From NCBI RefSeq assembly GCF_026210795.1, contig NC_089439.1:558001-622000 (forward strand): a stretch of 64,000 nt of DNA, written 5' to 3'. A model generated the notes under the pieces. The model had not been told where the DNA came from. It did no database searches and worked only from the letters and a program-made list of their open reading frames with translations. The stretch comes from Rhizophagus irregularis. Its lineage: Eukaryota; Glomeromycota; Glomeromycetes; Glomerales; Glomeraceae. Of this stretch, positions 1 through 13,296 are shown piece after piece (the first letter of the stretch is position 1; every line of letters begins with the position of its first letter). Both the position numbers and the translations under genes were made by a program.

Positions 1-1416
1 CATCAATAACATTTTGTGAATTATATAAATATTTTAAACAAACTTTTTCATGTGACGTTCTCATCCATTTTATTTCATAAGTATTGTAACATAATGGGCC
101 TTCTTTCCATATTGCTGTAGTTAAACAATTATTTCCTATTTCTTTGATATCAATAAACTCATTGTATGATATCCATTCAAATATAACAGAAGTTTTAATA
201 CCAACTTCTAATTGCATTTTTTGAATGGAATTATCAATCTTTTCATTTCCACTGGTCCATTTTGTATAATTAATTTTTAAATCATTTATTAGACATGATT
301 CACAAAACGCATGATCTAATTTTGTATATTCTTTATCACATTCTTTGCAATATTTATTATAATATGTAATATGAATCACCAATATATAATCTTTTGTATT
401 CGGATTTTGAGAAATTCCATAAATTAGTACATATGATACTGTAGCCTAGTTAAATATATAAAGAAGAAACAAATTATTATCTAGCAAATAAATAAATATA
501 TATTGAAAATTCATACCTTATTTAGAAATTCATCAGTAAGATTTTGTGAATTAGATAAGCATTTTAATACAACCTTTTTATATGAATTTCTCATCCATTC
601 CTTCTCAAAATTATCATAATATAGTGGACCTTCCTTCCAAATTGCTGTAGACAATTCACCTTTTCCTATTTCTTTAATTTCAATTAACTCATTGTATGGT
701 ATCCATTCAAATATTAAATCAAAACTTGTCATAACATTTAATTGCTTCTTTTGAATAAAATTATCAATTTTCTCGTCTCCACTGGTCCAGTTGATAAAAT
801 TATCTTTTAATTGATTTATATGACATGATTTGCACCATTTTCTTGCTAAATCCATTTCTAAATTATATTCAGAATTATAATCTTTAAGATGATAATCATA
901 TCGTATACCACATTTTTCACAATAAAAGACAAAATATTCTTTGCCAAAAATCAAAATATAATCTCTTGTAACTGGATTTTGAGAAATTCCATAGTCTTCC
1001 TTATTGTCTAGTAAGAAATATGATTTAACCTATTAAAATACAGTAGGAAATTAATATTATACTAATATTCAAATTAAATACGTAAAAAATTTTATTACCT
1101 CATTTATAAATTCATTTGTAATATTTTCTGAGTCATATAAAAATCTTAATACAACTTTTTCATATGATGATCTTATCCATTCCTCTTCATCTTTATCATA
1201 ACTCAATGGACCATCCTTCCATATTGCTGTAGCAATATCACTTTTTTCTAATATTTTAATTCCAATAAACTTATCATATGGTATCCATTCGAATACTACT
1301 TTTCTATTATTTCTATTATAACCTGGGACATATTCTAATTGCTTTTCCTGAATGAAATTATCAAATATTTCATTCCCACTGGTCCAATTTGCAAAATTTT
1401 TTGAAAGAAATTCCAT
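1..1416 (-). CDS. Kinase-like gene with repeated N-lobes, copy D (3' part cut by window edge)
   Basis: This is the 5' part of a fourth copy of the tandem family described for the next gene. Three exons are visible: 1099-1416, 517-1029 and 1-445 (open to the window edge). Exon 1 begins MEFLSKNFANWTSGNE and holds one N-lobe. Exons 2 and 3 each begin a few residues before YGISQNP or a variant, then carry a CxxC...CxxC pair, NWTSGDE or KWTSGNE, FEWIPY or FEWISY, and a degenerate glycine loop. Donors GTAATA (after codon 106) and GTATGA keep phase 0. Exon 3 matches the third exon of the other copies (KYCKEC...ESCLIN), so this is the same exon series and not a separate gene. The kinase C-lobe should lie just outside the window. 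All visible glycine loops lack the VYS tripeptide, so none of these modules is expected to bind ATP normally. The visible reading frames are intact. Confidence 0.75.
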
Positions 1417-1477
1417 TGAATATTAAAATTTTTGGACAGAGAATAAAATGTAATTACCCCCCAAAGATTAGTATACA

Positions 1478-1546
1478 AAGAAAATTGGCGTAAATTGTGT
1501 TGCATGTCACAAGTAATGAACAACATATATATTTGATCACATGATC
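1478..1546 (-). promoter_or_regulatory. Conserved upstream block of copy D
   Basis: Read on the plus strand, this holds TTGGCGTAA (1485-1493), GTAATGAA (1513-1520) and a GATCACATGATC palindrome (1535-1546), about 60-130 bp before the ATG of copy D. The same order of motifs precedes the other three copies, which is why I call it regulatory. It is the most diverged of the four: CACATG replaces the CACGTG seen upstream of copies B and C, and the GGTTAC motif found nearer the ATG in the others is not clear here. Confidence 0.45.
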
Positions 1547-2453
1547 AAATTTACACAAGATTTTGTGAAGTCACGTGACTTTAACCAACAAATGCAATGT
1601 GCAAAGGTGACTTCCAATCATTTGTCTGGAACTGTTTTTGTACACTTTTGTGCTTGTCAATGTTATAGGACTCCGCCTAATATAGTGACTTATAATATTT
1701 TGTTATAATACTGTGTGGCTAATATCAACGTGATTTAACTTTGAATATTATGCTCTTTTAGCTTAGCTCACAGTATAAAATTATTTCTATTGTCATTTTT
1801 TTATATAGCCTTCAGTTCTAAGTCACTTTTTCTTGAAAATTCTTATGTAGGTGGTTGTGTAGAAAAAATTAACTATGATCGCGTAATTCTGCTCCGCCCC
1901 TTTTGGTAAACGAAATTCTCTATTTTCCATATTAAACAAAAAATCATAAATTACCGGAAAATTTCCTTGTAATTCGTGTGAAAATAGCCATCATTGAACT
2001 TGTGAAAGTAATTTTTTATATCATAGCTAAATTGAATTAATCTAAATATATATGGATAAAATTACGGTACTTACATATTATTTAAATATGACAAGAATCT
2101 GATTTTTATTATATAAAAAAATGTATACATGTTACTCTAAAATAAAAACATTCTTAAACACAAAATAATCAATTTTAACAAAGATTTAAATATAATAAGA
2201 ATTTCATTTCAAATATAAATAGTATTATTTTATTACAAATTGAGAGAACAAAATTTAATTAAATAATTCCTACAATTCTCAAAATTTTTTTTTGCATCTA
2301 TATATTCTTTTTTCTTTAATCTTTTATTCTTAATTTTAAATAAAATAATAGTAAATAAAAAAACATTTGTTTTGTACTTTTTGTGGATGATACGGTGACC
2401 TATTTTAAAACTCTCATTTTTTAGAGACGATAATGTTAAATGAACCCTTCACA
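1547..2453. other. Spacer between copies D and A, with shared 3' flank
   Basis: No gene is supported here. Bases 2100-2175 resemble the conserved 3' flank found downstream of copies B and C (TTTATTATATAAAAA, then TTACTCTAAAATA), so they belong to the duplicated unit of copy A. The rest is A/T-rich without long open frames. Confidence 0.5.
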
Positions 2454-5400
2454 TTAATCAATGATTTCTATTGTATTACTACTAAAAAGACATTTCATAA
2501 ATGGATTAAGTAATCGAGATTTATAAATAGCTTGTGCATGAGTTGTTGATTTGTTGTTTTTGATTGATAAAAGATTCACTTTTCTAGATCTTTGTGTTTG
2601 TTTAAATTGTTTTTCAATTTCATAGTGTTGATGTCTCTCATTCTTAAATTCTTGATTTAATGAATTATAAAATAATTCAATTATTTCTTTTATTTCAGTA
2701 GAATTTGGTCTATTATTTGGATTTCCATCCCAACACTTTTTCATTAAATCAATATAACATTTTGGCGCAATTTTCTCATTGATTTCGGGTCTAATCCCAT
2801 TACAGATATTTAATACCAAAACCTCATCATGAGCACAATCAGCAAAGGGTTGTCCTCCAGTTGCCACAACATACATTATCATACCGAAACTAAATATATC
2901 TGCAGCTTGAGTGTAGGGTTTTCCTTTTAATACTTCAGGAGCTACATAAGGTATAACTCCATAAACATTTGATTCATCATCATCATCAATTTTTCTATAC
3001 AAACTCATGTCAGAAATACATGCATTAAAATTATTATTCATAAATAATATATTCCCCATATGAAAATCATGATGAACCATCTGTTTTTCATGGATTTTAT
3101 TAAGACCTCCAATAATATTAGTTAATACTTTTAACCCAATAAACCAATCAAACCTTTCGTAATTTTTTTCCAAATAATTATTGAAATTTCCACCTTCTGC
3201 ATATTCAAGAACCATAATATGATCTTTTGTATTTGGATTTTGTGATATTCCATACAATTTAATTATATTATTCATCTTTTGATTTTGATATTCTTTAACC
3301 TATTAAATATACATTAACATATATAAAAATTACTCTGGTAAATAATTATAAAGAAATCATACCTTATTTATAAACTTATCGATAAAATTTTGTGAATTAT
3401 GTAACCATTTTAAAGCAACTCTTGTATTTGGTTTTCTTTGCCAATATTTTCCTCCAATAGAATCTCTTTTATTATGAAATAATAAACCATCTTTCCATAT
3501 TGCTGAATATACCGTAGAAAAACCACCTTTTCCTATTTCTTTAATATTACTAAACTGATCATATGGTATCCATTCAAACATCATATCAAATTCATCAGAG
3601 TTATGATCAATGCTTAATTTCATTTCTTGAACCAAATCACCAATTTTTTTATTTTCATGGTTGGTTTGACATAACATACAGCTTTTATATTTTATTTCAA
3701 ACTCATTGTTGTATTTTTTATAACAGTTTATACAATAATATTTATCCTGAAGTACTAAAATAAAATCTTTTGTAATTGGATTTTGAGATATACCATAACT
3801 CTCCTTTATTGAATACATAATCTGTTATAATAAAATATTATATTAATAATTGATGATAATTAAGATATATTTACAGAAATTTCATACCTCATTTAAAAAT
3901 TTCTTATTAACGTTTTGTGAATTATAGAGATATTTTAGTAAAACTTTACCATTTAATTTCCTTTTATATTTTTTGTCTATATTACTGTAATATAATGGAC
4001 CATCTTTCCATATTGCCCTGGCAAATCCACTTTTTCCTGTTTCATTAATATCAATGAACTTGTTATATGGTATCCATTCAAATATTTCATTTTGACATGT
4101 ATTATTTATTTTTAATTGCATTTTTTGAATGAAATCATCGATTTTCTCATTTCCACTGGTCCAGTTTGTAAAATCATTCTTTAAATAATTTATTAGACAT
4201 AAACTACACCATTTGTAATATTTATTTTCATATTTATTGCCACATTTTTCACAATACTCTTCAAAATATTCACAATTAAAAATTAAAATATAATCTTTTG
4301 TGTCTGGATTTTGAGATATTCCATAACACCCATAAATTGGTTTATCATCTGTACTAATGTTACAATAAGAATAATCCAAGAAAGATTCCGCCTAATAATA
4401 TAAAAGAAAATTAACATTATATTAATATTCAAACTATGTTAATAGAAATTTTAATACCTTATTTATAATTTCGTCAGTGACGTTTTGTGAATTATGTAAA
4501 TATCTTAAACAAACTTTTTCGTATGATGCTCTAACCCACTCCTTTTTATATGTATCATAATATGATGGACCTTCCTTCCAAATTGCTGTAGTTAAACAAC
4601 TATCTCCTATTTCTTTGATATAAATAAGCTCGGTATATGGTACCCATTCAAATATTATGGTATTTTCATTACTCATTTTCAATTGTTTTTCTTGAATGAA
4701 ATCATCAATTTTTTTGTCTCCACTGGTCCAATTTATAAAATTATTTTTTAAATAATTTATTAGACATGATCTACAGCATTTATGATTTAATTTTGTATAT
4801 TCTTTATCACATTCTTTGCAATATTTATTATAATATTTATTATGAACCACCAAAATATAATCTTTTGTATTCGGATTTTGAGATATCCCATAACATTTAT
4901 ATGATACAGTAACCTATTTAAATATACAAAAAAAAAATAAATTATTATCTAGAAAATAAATTGATGGTTTGAGAAATTCGTACTTCATTTACCTCATTAA
5001 AAAATTCATCAGTAAAATCTTGTGGGTTAAATAAATATTTTAATACAACACCTTTATATGAATCTCTTATCCATTCCTTTCTAATATTGACAAAATATAG
5101 TGGACCTTCCTTCCAAATTGCTACACAGAATCCTTTTCCTAGTTCTTTAATTTCAACTAATTCGTTATATGGTATCCATTCAAATATTAAATCATACCTT
5201 CCTTTAATATTTAATTGCTTCTTTTGAATAAAATTATCAATTTTCTCATCTTCACTGGTCCAGTTAATAAAATTATCTTTAAAATGATTTATATGACATG
5301 ATTTACACCATTTTCCATCATGATAATTACCATATCTTTCACCACATTTTTTACAATAAGAGGCTAAATAATCATCGTAAAAAACCAAAATATAATCTTT

Positions 5401-5821
5401 TGTGACTGGATTCTGGGATATCCCATAATCTCCGTCATAATTTAGTAAATATGATTCAATCTATTAAAATTCAAAGAAATTAATATCATACTAATATTCA
5501 AATTAAACTTGTAAAAAAATTTATTACCTTTTTTATAAATTCATTAGTAATATTTTCTGAGTAATATAAAGTTTTTAATATAACTTTTTCATATGATGAT
5601 CTTATACATTCCTCTCCATAATAAAATAATGGACCTTCCTTCCATATTGCTGTAGAAAAACCTCCTTCTCCTATCTCTTTAATTTCAATAAACTTATCGT
5701 ATGATATCCATTCAAATACTGCCGTTCGATCACTATATTTTAATTGCTTTTCTTGAATGAAATTATCAATTATTTCATTCCCACTTGTCCAATTTGCAAA
5801 ATTGTTTGTAAGAAATTCCAT
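2454..5821 (-). CDS. Multi-N-lobe kinase-like protein, copy A
   Basis: Predicted protein of about 1008 residues from six phase-0 exons: 5528-5821, 4993-5460, 4458-4913, 3888-4391, 3363-3821 and 2454-3299. Exons 1-5 each encode a protein-kinase N-lobe; exon 6 encodes the only C-lobe. Exons 2-5 start with the hinge-like YGISQNP, then a Cys-pair zinc-ribbon-like segment, then FEWIPY and the lobe. In exons 1-4 the glycine loop is shortened (GGFSTAIW in place of GGFSTVYSAIW). Exon 5 keeps the full GKGGFSTVYSAIW and the VAIK-type lysine (VALKWL). The C-lobe has HHDFHMGN at the catalytic loop (HHD for HRD), SDMS for DFG, VAPEVLKGK, and DIFSFGMIMY. The family is the expanded TKL-like kinase set of glomeromycotan fungi (my recognition). 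The C-terminus stops at EIID, shorter than in B and C, and lacks their possible last intron. Activity is doubtful because of HHD and DMS, although the Asp itself is kept. Alternatively the exons could be separate degenerate genes, but phase and splice sites argue for one transcript. Confidence 0.8.
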
Positions 5822-5884
5822 TGAAAATAAAATTTTTGAACGTTAATGATCACCCTTGCTTGTATTTATAAAAAATCAGTACCA

Positions 5885-5990
5885 AATTTGGTTACAAGGA
5901 AAATATGGCGTAATATTGTAACACATTTCTATTTTTATAGTTAATAGTAGTGTACCAGTAATGAATGGACCATTATATTTAATCACGGGA
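5885..5990 (-). promoter_or_regulatory. Conserved upstream block of copy A
   Basis: Plus-strand reading: TTTGGTTACAAGGAAAATA, then TGGCGTAATATTGTAAC (5906-5922), GTAATGAATG (5958-5967) and AATCACGGGATC (5981-5992). The order and spacing match copies B and C. The palindromic CACGTG of those copies is CACGGG here, a one-base loss of symmetry. It lies 65-170 bp before the start codon at 5821, where a promoter would be expected. Confidence 0.5.
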
Positions 5991-6990
5991 TCCAATTTAG
6001 GGAACGTATTTAAACATAACGTTCAACTTAGATGTGCAAGTTTGTACTGAAAATTTAAAACAATCCAATTTATTAAAATATTAAGTAAAAAAATATATGT
6101 ACGGAAAGTAACGATATTTAGTTACTTCAATAATTTAATTACAACCCCACTATCCAACTTTAACAAAGAAATACTGTATAAAAAAAACTGGAACTAAAAA
6201 ATTATTTACCTTGCAAATTTAATGAATGAAAAAGTCATAATGTAAGTATAACAATTACGAGCTCAAAGCTAATAATTAAATATTTTAATCGTAAAAAAAA
6301 AAGTTTCAAGAACTAATATTGAAGCCGTTAGCCAAATTATAGTGCAACGTAGTTTATGTAATGACACGAGTTATTTTTAATCACATGACCACTAAAAGTC
6401 TTAAAATGCGTCTTTATTATTTTTAAAACTTTTTAAGCTGATCGCTAGATAATATTTTGAATAAAAATTTTATAATCAAGAATTATATAAAAAAAATTAA
6501 GCCATGCAATGGGTCCAGTTAGCATATAATAATATTTAAAAATTGCGAGGATTTTTTTTTGCTACCCCCATTATTAACGAGTCGAAGGGAAAATGAGCAA
6601 TTATACAGGGGAAAAAATAGTCCATTACTGTTCACAATGGAGTAATGAACCGACACAAAAAATATCAATTAAAATAAATTAGACGTTAACTGTTAAGCTA
6701 TATTAAGCATTGCGTGATGTTCAAGTGTTTTATTTTTATCTACTTCGTTAGCTGATATAAGAATTTGACATTTTATTGTTCTGATTATGAAAATTAATTT
6801 ATTGCCGTACTAATCATAATAAAATTCTTATGAAAACACAATGTCACGACGAAAATTATATACAGTATGTGATTTATTTGAAATTTCTTTTTTATCTCAT
6901 CCTTGGTAACAATCAACAAAGATCAATAAATTATGCAATATTTTGACGGCGTATCGACGATTCCATAGGAATTGATGCATACTATCTACC
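5991..6990. other. Non-coding spacer
   Basis: A/T-rich sequence upstream of copy A. I see no open frame with codon-like structure, no RNA gene and no clear repeat. Confidence 0.4.
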
Positions 6991-6997
6991 TTCTCAA

Positions 6998-7556
6998 CTA
7001 CGGCCTGAAATGTTTCACTCCATTTTCTTTCAGGTAGCGCTCATTTACCCATCGTATGTTAGCATATAAGCCCATAGGCCCGTCCTGGTCTATTTTTACG
7101 TACATAAATATTTTGAAATTTCTTCTGTTGCTTAATAGTTGCTGAGTTCGGTGTGTCCCATTCCATTTACTCATTGAGTATTTTTTTTTCTGACTTCGAC
7201 GGCAATCATAAATCATGATGTCACGATTGATCACGTACTTTCTTGTGATATCATGTGATCAGTGATGACGGATTTTGCTGGAACTTTCTTTTTGTAGATG
7301 ATTGCGTGGATGGTCATCGGTGCTTGTCAATCTTCTGTACTTGAAGTCTTACAAGATTTAGACTCCTTCTTGCCTTTAGAAGGTTTGGCTTCCGATGATT
7401 CATTGATTCACCCAGTTTCATCCGTGATGAATCCGATTGGTTTTCTATGTTTTCCGTGTTCGTCATACAATCGCTTTGCTGCGCCACATAATCATCTTGT
7501 TATCCATCTTTTGCGTGAGGATGTTGTATTTCTGCGTATGCTTGCATAGCTAATTC
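6998..7556 (-). pseudogene. Degraded coding remnant, family unknown
   Basis: This stretch is clearly more GC-rich than its surroundings. Read on the minus strand it shows protein-like segments in one frame, such as KRLYDEHGKHRKPIGFITDE, a Lys/Ser-rich linker (KPSKGKKESKSCKTSS) and MTIHAIIYKKKVPAKSV. These are interrupted by several in-frame stops, all TGA. Past about 7235 the signal moves to another frame ending near GPMGLYANIRWVNERYL. I do not recognise the parent protein; a dead copy of a dispersed or transposon-related gene is the likeliest reading. It sits in the unusually long spacer between copies A and B, which would fit an insertion after the gene duplication. Confidence 0.4.
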
Positions 7557-9457
7557 ACATCCAACAGGACTATGAAAAGTTCGAAATTTGTGTGTAAGTA
7601 GCTTGTTCACAAAATTTCGATATTAATTTTATACCAAAATCTTAAGAGCGCTAGTTGGTCCCTCATAGTTTTTGGTGAGAAAGTCATGAAATTTTGATAA
7701 TATTGATAATATTGAAAAATTTCATACTTTCCAACAAACGGAAAATTTTATTTAGTTCTTGCTGAAAACTGACGGTTCATAATAATTTATTTTTTTCAAA
7801 AAAAAAAAAAAATACTTATATTTTTTTGCTGCGGATTTTTAACAAAAATAGATTTTTGTATTCTCCATCATAAAATTTAATCAATAATTCACGTTCCTGG
7901 TCTCTGTTATGATAATTATTATTTTATATATAATATACAGTAGTTAGCTCATTTTTATAACGAATTTGGCGTCCATATCAGGCATAGTCTAGATAAATTT
8001 GACATATTGTTTATATTAATACGATCTTAAAGAAAATTTGTTGTAAATAAAGTCATTAATTATTTATGGTTAAATAGTGTACAGCTTCTAATTAGCTTAT
8101 ATATTAAAACCAGCACTACACTCAAATCCTTGATGTTAAAAATTTGTTTAACCAAAGTTTGTCATAAGGTCGTTCAATTGTATAGCATTATTTGCATTAA
8201 AAAATTCTCTTGCTAAAACAAGCGGTAAAAATAAACCACGGAAATGTTTCAGTTAATACATAGTGACAACTATAACCACCTTTTACTCCTATATTTATAG
8301 GAGATTTTCTCCGGTTAAACGCACGTAGTTATTTGCTCATAACTGAAAAATAGATACAGTAGTATATGTTTCCTTATTATTTAATAATCTATGTTCGATT
8401 ATGTTTTAAATCGGAAACTCTTTATTTCAAAAGTTGTAGTTATGAAACTATACCATATGAGGAAGGTATTTATGATACATATCTGGACCTACAACAATTG
8501 GATATTCTTTGACGTAGTTAAATGTAACAATATCGCTCAAAATTACTATTAATCCACTAACAAACAAAGAAACGATGTGATGATACATTTACAAAACGTA
8601 AGATAATCAATCATATTACTTTTATAATAACAATTAAATGAGAGCGATATAAATATTAAGGAACATTAGAGCATAAACATTCAACCTGATCGCAATCGAA
8701 TAAGAAAATTGTTTTATCGTTAAACAGATTTTTTTTTTAAATATATTTTGTTGACATTCTTTAGAAAACTGGTTGTTGGTGATAAGCGTGATTACGTGAC
8801 TGATCCTTATCATTCATATAATTGTGTTTAAATTATGTTTATATTATTTTTTTAAACTAATATTTTTGATTTTCTTATTGGTTATCCTGCTATTTATTAA
8901 TTTGATCGTTATACGTAATTTAATATATAAATTTAAATAAAACTTCAAAAGTTGATTCGCTTTTCTAAATTTATAATCATACAAAGTCAACTATTTTTTT
9001 TTACATCGGTCCGTTGTGAAGTGTCCAGTTGAGTAATAATATATAAGCCAGTCAGCAATATAAACAAATTCTCGTATCAGTTTAACAACTTAAAAATTAA
9101 AATACTATTTTTGGCTTCTCTTATATGAAGAACTTAAATAGTATCTAAATTAAATGAAACTTTCATTATTATCTTGAAATATAATTATTTATTTACTAAG
9201 ATTTGGTTATAGTCAATTAATACTAGAGATAAAAATATATTGTATTAAAATAATTGTATAGGTATTGAAATTCTAGGAAATCTCTAAATCCGGTCTCTCA
9301 AAAGCGACATTTTTAGAAGTTTGTTTTAAGAACTTAATAATAAAAAACTATACATTTACAATTACAAATCCAAGATAAATATTTATCTAGTCAAATTCAA
9401 ATATATGGACTGAAACACTTTATTAATAATTATGAAATTTGCTATTATCTTTATACT
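7557..9457. other. Non-coding spacer
   Basis: A/T-rich, with poly-A near 7798-7813 and scattered short palindromes. No gene is supported. Confidence 0.4.
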
Positions 9458-9550
9458 GTAAATTTAAAGTTTTGTTCAATTACAAACTGATCTTTATTAT
9501 ATAAAAAGATGTTTACATATTACTCTATAATCAGTGTTAAACAAAAGCTA
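9458..9550 (-). repeat. Conserved 3' flank of copy B
   Basis: About 90 bp that are nearly identical to 15255-15350 downstream of copy C, including GTTTTGTTCAATTACAAACT and ACTCTATAATCAGTGTTAAA. It lies about 230-320 bp beyond the stop codon of copy B. It marks the 3' edge of the duplicated unit and may hold transcript-end signals. Confidence 0.55.
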
Positions 9551-9774
9551 ACTAGTATATATTTTAAATAATAAATGGTAACAAAAAATGATGAGCAAAA
9601 AATGAAAAACAAAAAATCGAATAAGCAAAGTAAGTTGTTCTTATATCTGGAATTAATATTTCTTTCCTTTTTTTTTGGCTGTTAAACTAAAATATGGCAA
9701 ATTACTTCATGATATATAAATGAGCTTTTAACACTCCTTTTACATTAAAATTTAGACCATTATTTCTAAGAAAT

Positions 9775-12700
9775 TTACAAGCTATAAAATAAAGTAAGAA
9801 TAAGAAATGAGACAAATAAAAAAATAGCAAAATAAAAAATACACTTACTTTGTAAAATCAGTAATTTCTACTGTACTGGAAATATTTTTTGTATAAGGGT
9901 TAAGTAATCGAGATCTATAAATAGCTTGTGTATGGGTAGTTGATTTGTTTTTCTTAATTGATAAAAGATATTCTTTTCTATATTCTTGTGTTTCTTCAAA
10001 TTTTTCCTTAATTTCATCAAGTTGTTGTATATTTTTTAGTATACTTTTTTGATATTCTCTATTTTTTTGATCTAATGAATTATAAAATAATTCAATCATT
10101 TCTTTTATTTCAATAGAATTTGGTCTATTACCTGGATTTCCATCCCAACACTTTTTCATTAAATTAATATAACATTTTGGTGCAATTTTTTCATTTATCT
10201 CAGGTCTAATCTCATTACATATTTTTAATACTAAAAACTCATCATGAGCACAATCATCAAAAGGTTGTCTTCCAGTTGCTACAACATACATAATCATACC
10301 AAAGCTATATATATCTGCTGCTTGAGTATAAGGCTTTCCTTTTAACACTTCGGGAGCTACATATGGCATAACTCCATAAATATTTGCTTCATTAATATCA
10401 TCAATTTTTTTACATAACCCCATGTCAGAAATATGTGCTAAATTATTATTCATAAATAATATATTTCCTGTATGAAAATCACGATGAACCATCTGCTTTT
10501 GATGAATTCCATTAAGACTTTTAGCAATATTATTCAATACCTTTAATCCATTAAACCAATCAAACTTTTCATAATTCTTATTTAAATAATTATTGAAATC
10601 TCCTCCTTCAGCATATTCAAAAACCATAATATAATCTTTTGTATTTGGATTTTGAGATATTCCATATATTTTAAGAATATTGCCTATACTACTATTTGAG
10701 TATACTTTAACCTATTATATAACATAAATATATATTAATATAAATTCCTTTGTTAAAAAATGCTTAAATTATAAAGAAATTTATACCTCATTTATAAATT
10801 CATCAAGAAAATTTTGTGAATTATTTAAATATTTTAAAGCAACTTTCGTATTTGGTATTCTAATTTTATTTATACTATCTAATAAACCATTTTTCCATAT
10901 TGCTGAATATACTATAGAAAAGCCCCCTTTACCTATTTCTTTAATATCATCAAACTGATCATATGGTATCCACTCAAATACTACTTTAGAATAATAATAA
11001 TCAACATTCAATTTCATTTCCTGAATCAAATCATTAATTTTTTTATTTTCACATTTTGTTTGACATGATATACAGCTTTTATTATCTATTTCAAACTTAT
11101 AATTGTATTTTTTACCACAATTTTTGCAATAATATTTAAATTGAAGAACCAAAATAGAATCATTTGTATTTGGATCTTGAGATATACCATAACTTTCCTC
11201 AACTAAATAAGTAATCTGTTATATAATACAATAAATTTTCGTATTAATAAATAAAATGATTATTAATAATTAAAATTAAACTTCATACCTCATTTAAAAA
11301 TTTATTATTAATGTTTTGTGAACCATATAGATATTTTAATAAAACTTCCTCATTTAATTTCCTTTTATATTTCTTGTTAGATATACTATAATATAATGGG
11401 CCATCTTTCCATATTGCTGTAAAAAAGCCACCTTTTTCAGTTTCATTAATTTCAATAAACTTATTGTATGGTATCCATTCAAATATTGTATCTTTATACT
11501 CATTAATCATTAATTGGTTTTTTTGAATTAGACTATCAATTTTTTCATTTCCGCTAGTCCAGTTTGTAAAATTATCTTTTAAATGATTTATTTGACATAA
11601 TTTACACCATTTTTCATATTCATTATCACATTTTTCATATTCATTACCACATTTTTCACAATAATAGTCAAAATATTCAATATTAAAAACCAAAATATAA
11701 TCTCTTGTATCTGGGTTTTGAGACACTCCATAGTCCATTTTATTTGTTAAATATGATTCAATCTAATAAATATAAAATAATTAATATTATATTAAAAATA
11801 AATATTTAAAACAATTTAATACCTTATTATTTATAAATTCATCAGTAACATTTTGAGAATAACTGAGATATTTTAAAAAAACTTTTTTGGATAATGTTCT
11901 CATCCATTTCTTTTCATGAGTATTATAAATTAAAGGACCTTCTTTCCATATTGCTGTAGTTAAGCAATTATCTCCAACTTTTTTGATTTCAATAAACTTA
12001 TTATATGGTATCCATTCAAATATATTAGAACTTTCAATACTAGTTTTTAATTGCCTTTTTCGAATGAAATCATCAATTTTTTCATTTCCACTGGTCCAAT
12101 TTATAAGATTACTTCCTAGATATTTTATTAAGCATGATTCACAACACTTATGGTTTAATTTTGTATATTCTTTATCACATTCTTTGCAATATTTATTATA
12201 ATATTTATTATGAACCACCAAAATATAATCTTTTGTATTTGGATTTTGAGATATTCCATAACAATCAATTGAAGTAGTAGCCTATTTAAATATAAGAAAA
12301 AAATATTAATATCTTAAAAAATAAATAAGCTACATTTAAAGAAATACAAACCTCATTTAAAGATTCATCAGTAATATTTTGCGAGTCAGATAAATATTTT
12401 AATACAACTTTTTTAGGTTCTTTAATCCATTCCTTTTCAACAACATCATAATGCAGTGAACCTTCCTTCCAAATTTCTACAAAAAATCCAACTTTTCCTA
12501 TTTCTTTAATTTCAACTAACTCATTGTATGGTATCCAATCGAATATTAAATCATAACTTGTCTTAATATTTAATTGCTTCATTTGAATAAAATTATCAAT
12601 TATTTCATTTCCACTAGTCCAGTTTGTAAAATTATTTTTTAAATAATTTACATGACATGATTTACACCATTTATGATTTCGATCTATCCAATAACGATCA

Positions 12701-13252
12701 TAATTTTTATGATCTCGATCTATCCAATAACGATCATAATTTTTATAATCATCAAAAATATATTTATATTGTTCTCCACATCTTTCACAGTAATAATTAT
12801 TGTTTAAAACTAAAATATAATTTCTTGTATCTGGATTTTGAGATATTCCATAATCCGAGTAAGAATCATCTAATAAATATGATTTAATCTATCAAAATAC
12901 AAAAGAAATTAATATTATACTAATATCAAAATAAATTCGTAAAAAATTTTATTACCTTATTTATAAATTCATCAGTAATATTTTCTGAGTCAGATAAAAA
13001 TCTTAATATAACTTTTTCATATGATGTTCTTATCCATTCCTCTTCATTTTTATCATAACTTAATGAACCATCCCTCCATATTGCTGTGGCAAAATCACTT
13101 TCTTCTATCTTTTCAATTTCAATAAACTTATCGTATGGTATCCATTCGAATGCTACACCATATTTGTATTTTGATTGCTTTTCCTGAATGAAATTATCAA
13201 TTATTTCATTCCCACTGGTCAAATTTGCAAAATTTTTTGTAAGAAATTCCAT
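9775..13252 (-). CDS. Multi-N-lobe kinase-like protein, copy B (intact catalytic loop)
   Basis: Same layout as copy A: exons 12956-13252, 12352-12888, 11823-12281, 11289-11762, 10787-11215 and 9849-10711, about 1020 residues. A strong donor (GTAAGTGT) at the end of exon 6 and an acceptor before 9781 suggest a seventh mini-exon (9775-9781) giving Asn-Leu-stop. Without that splice the frame stops at 9845. Exons 1-4 carry degenerate N-lobes with the three-residue gap in the glycine loop. Exon 5 has a full loop (GKGGFSIVYSAIW) and VALKYL. The C-lobe has HRDFHTGN, ISDMGLC and VAPEVLKGKPY, so this is the copy best suited to phosphotransfer, with DMG in place of DFG as is usual in this family. Exon 2 is longer than in A and C because of a 36-bp in-frame tandem duplication between the two Cys pairs. 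The tail after the kinase (EIKEKFEETQEYRKEYL) looks helical. Substrate and pathway are unknown. Confidence 0.82.
12671..12742 (-). repeat. Two-copy 36-bp in-frame repeat inside exon 2 of copy B
   Basis: Bases 12671-12706 and 12707-12742 are almost identical. They encode two copies of a 12-residue segment rich in Tyr, Asp, Arg and Trp (core YDRYWIDR). The insert lies between the two CxxC pairs and is absent from exon 2 of copies A and C, so it arose after the gene duplications. It keeps the frame open. Confidence 0.8.
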
Positions 13253-13296
13253 TGAATAAAAAATTTTTGAACGTAAAGAATGAAAAATAATAACTT

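Noticed and set aside
12657-12887. Plus-strand open frame with DLSNNDHNFY repeats
   Set aside because: It is the antisense shadow of exon 2 of copy B, where the minus strand has the family motifs.
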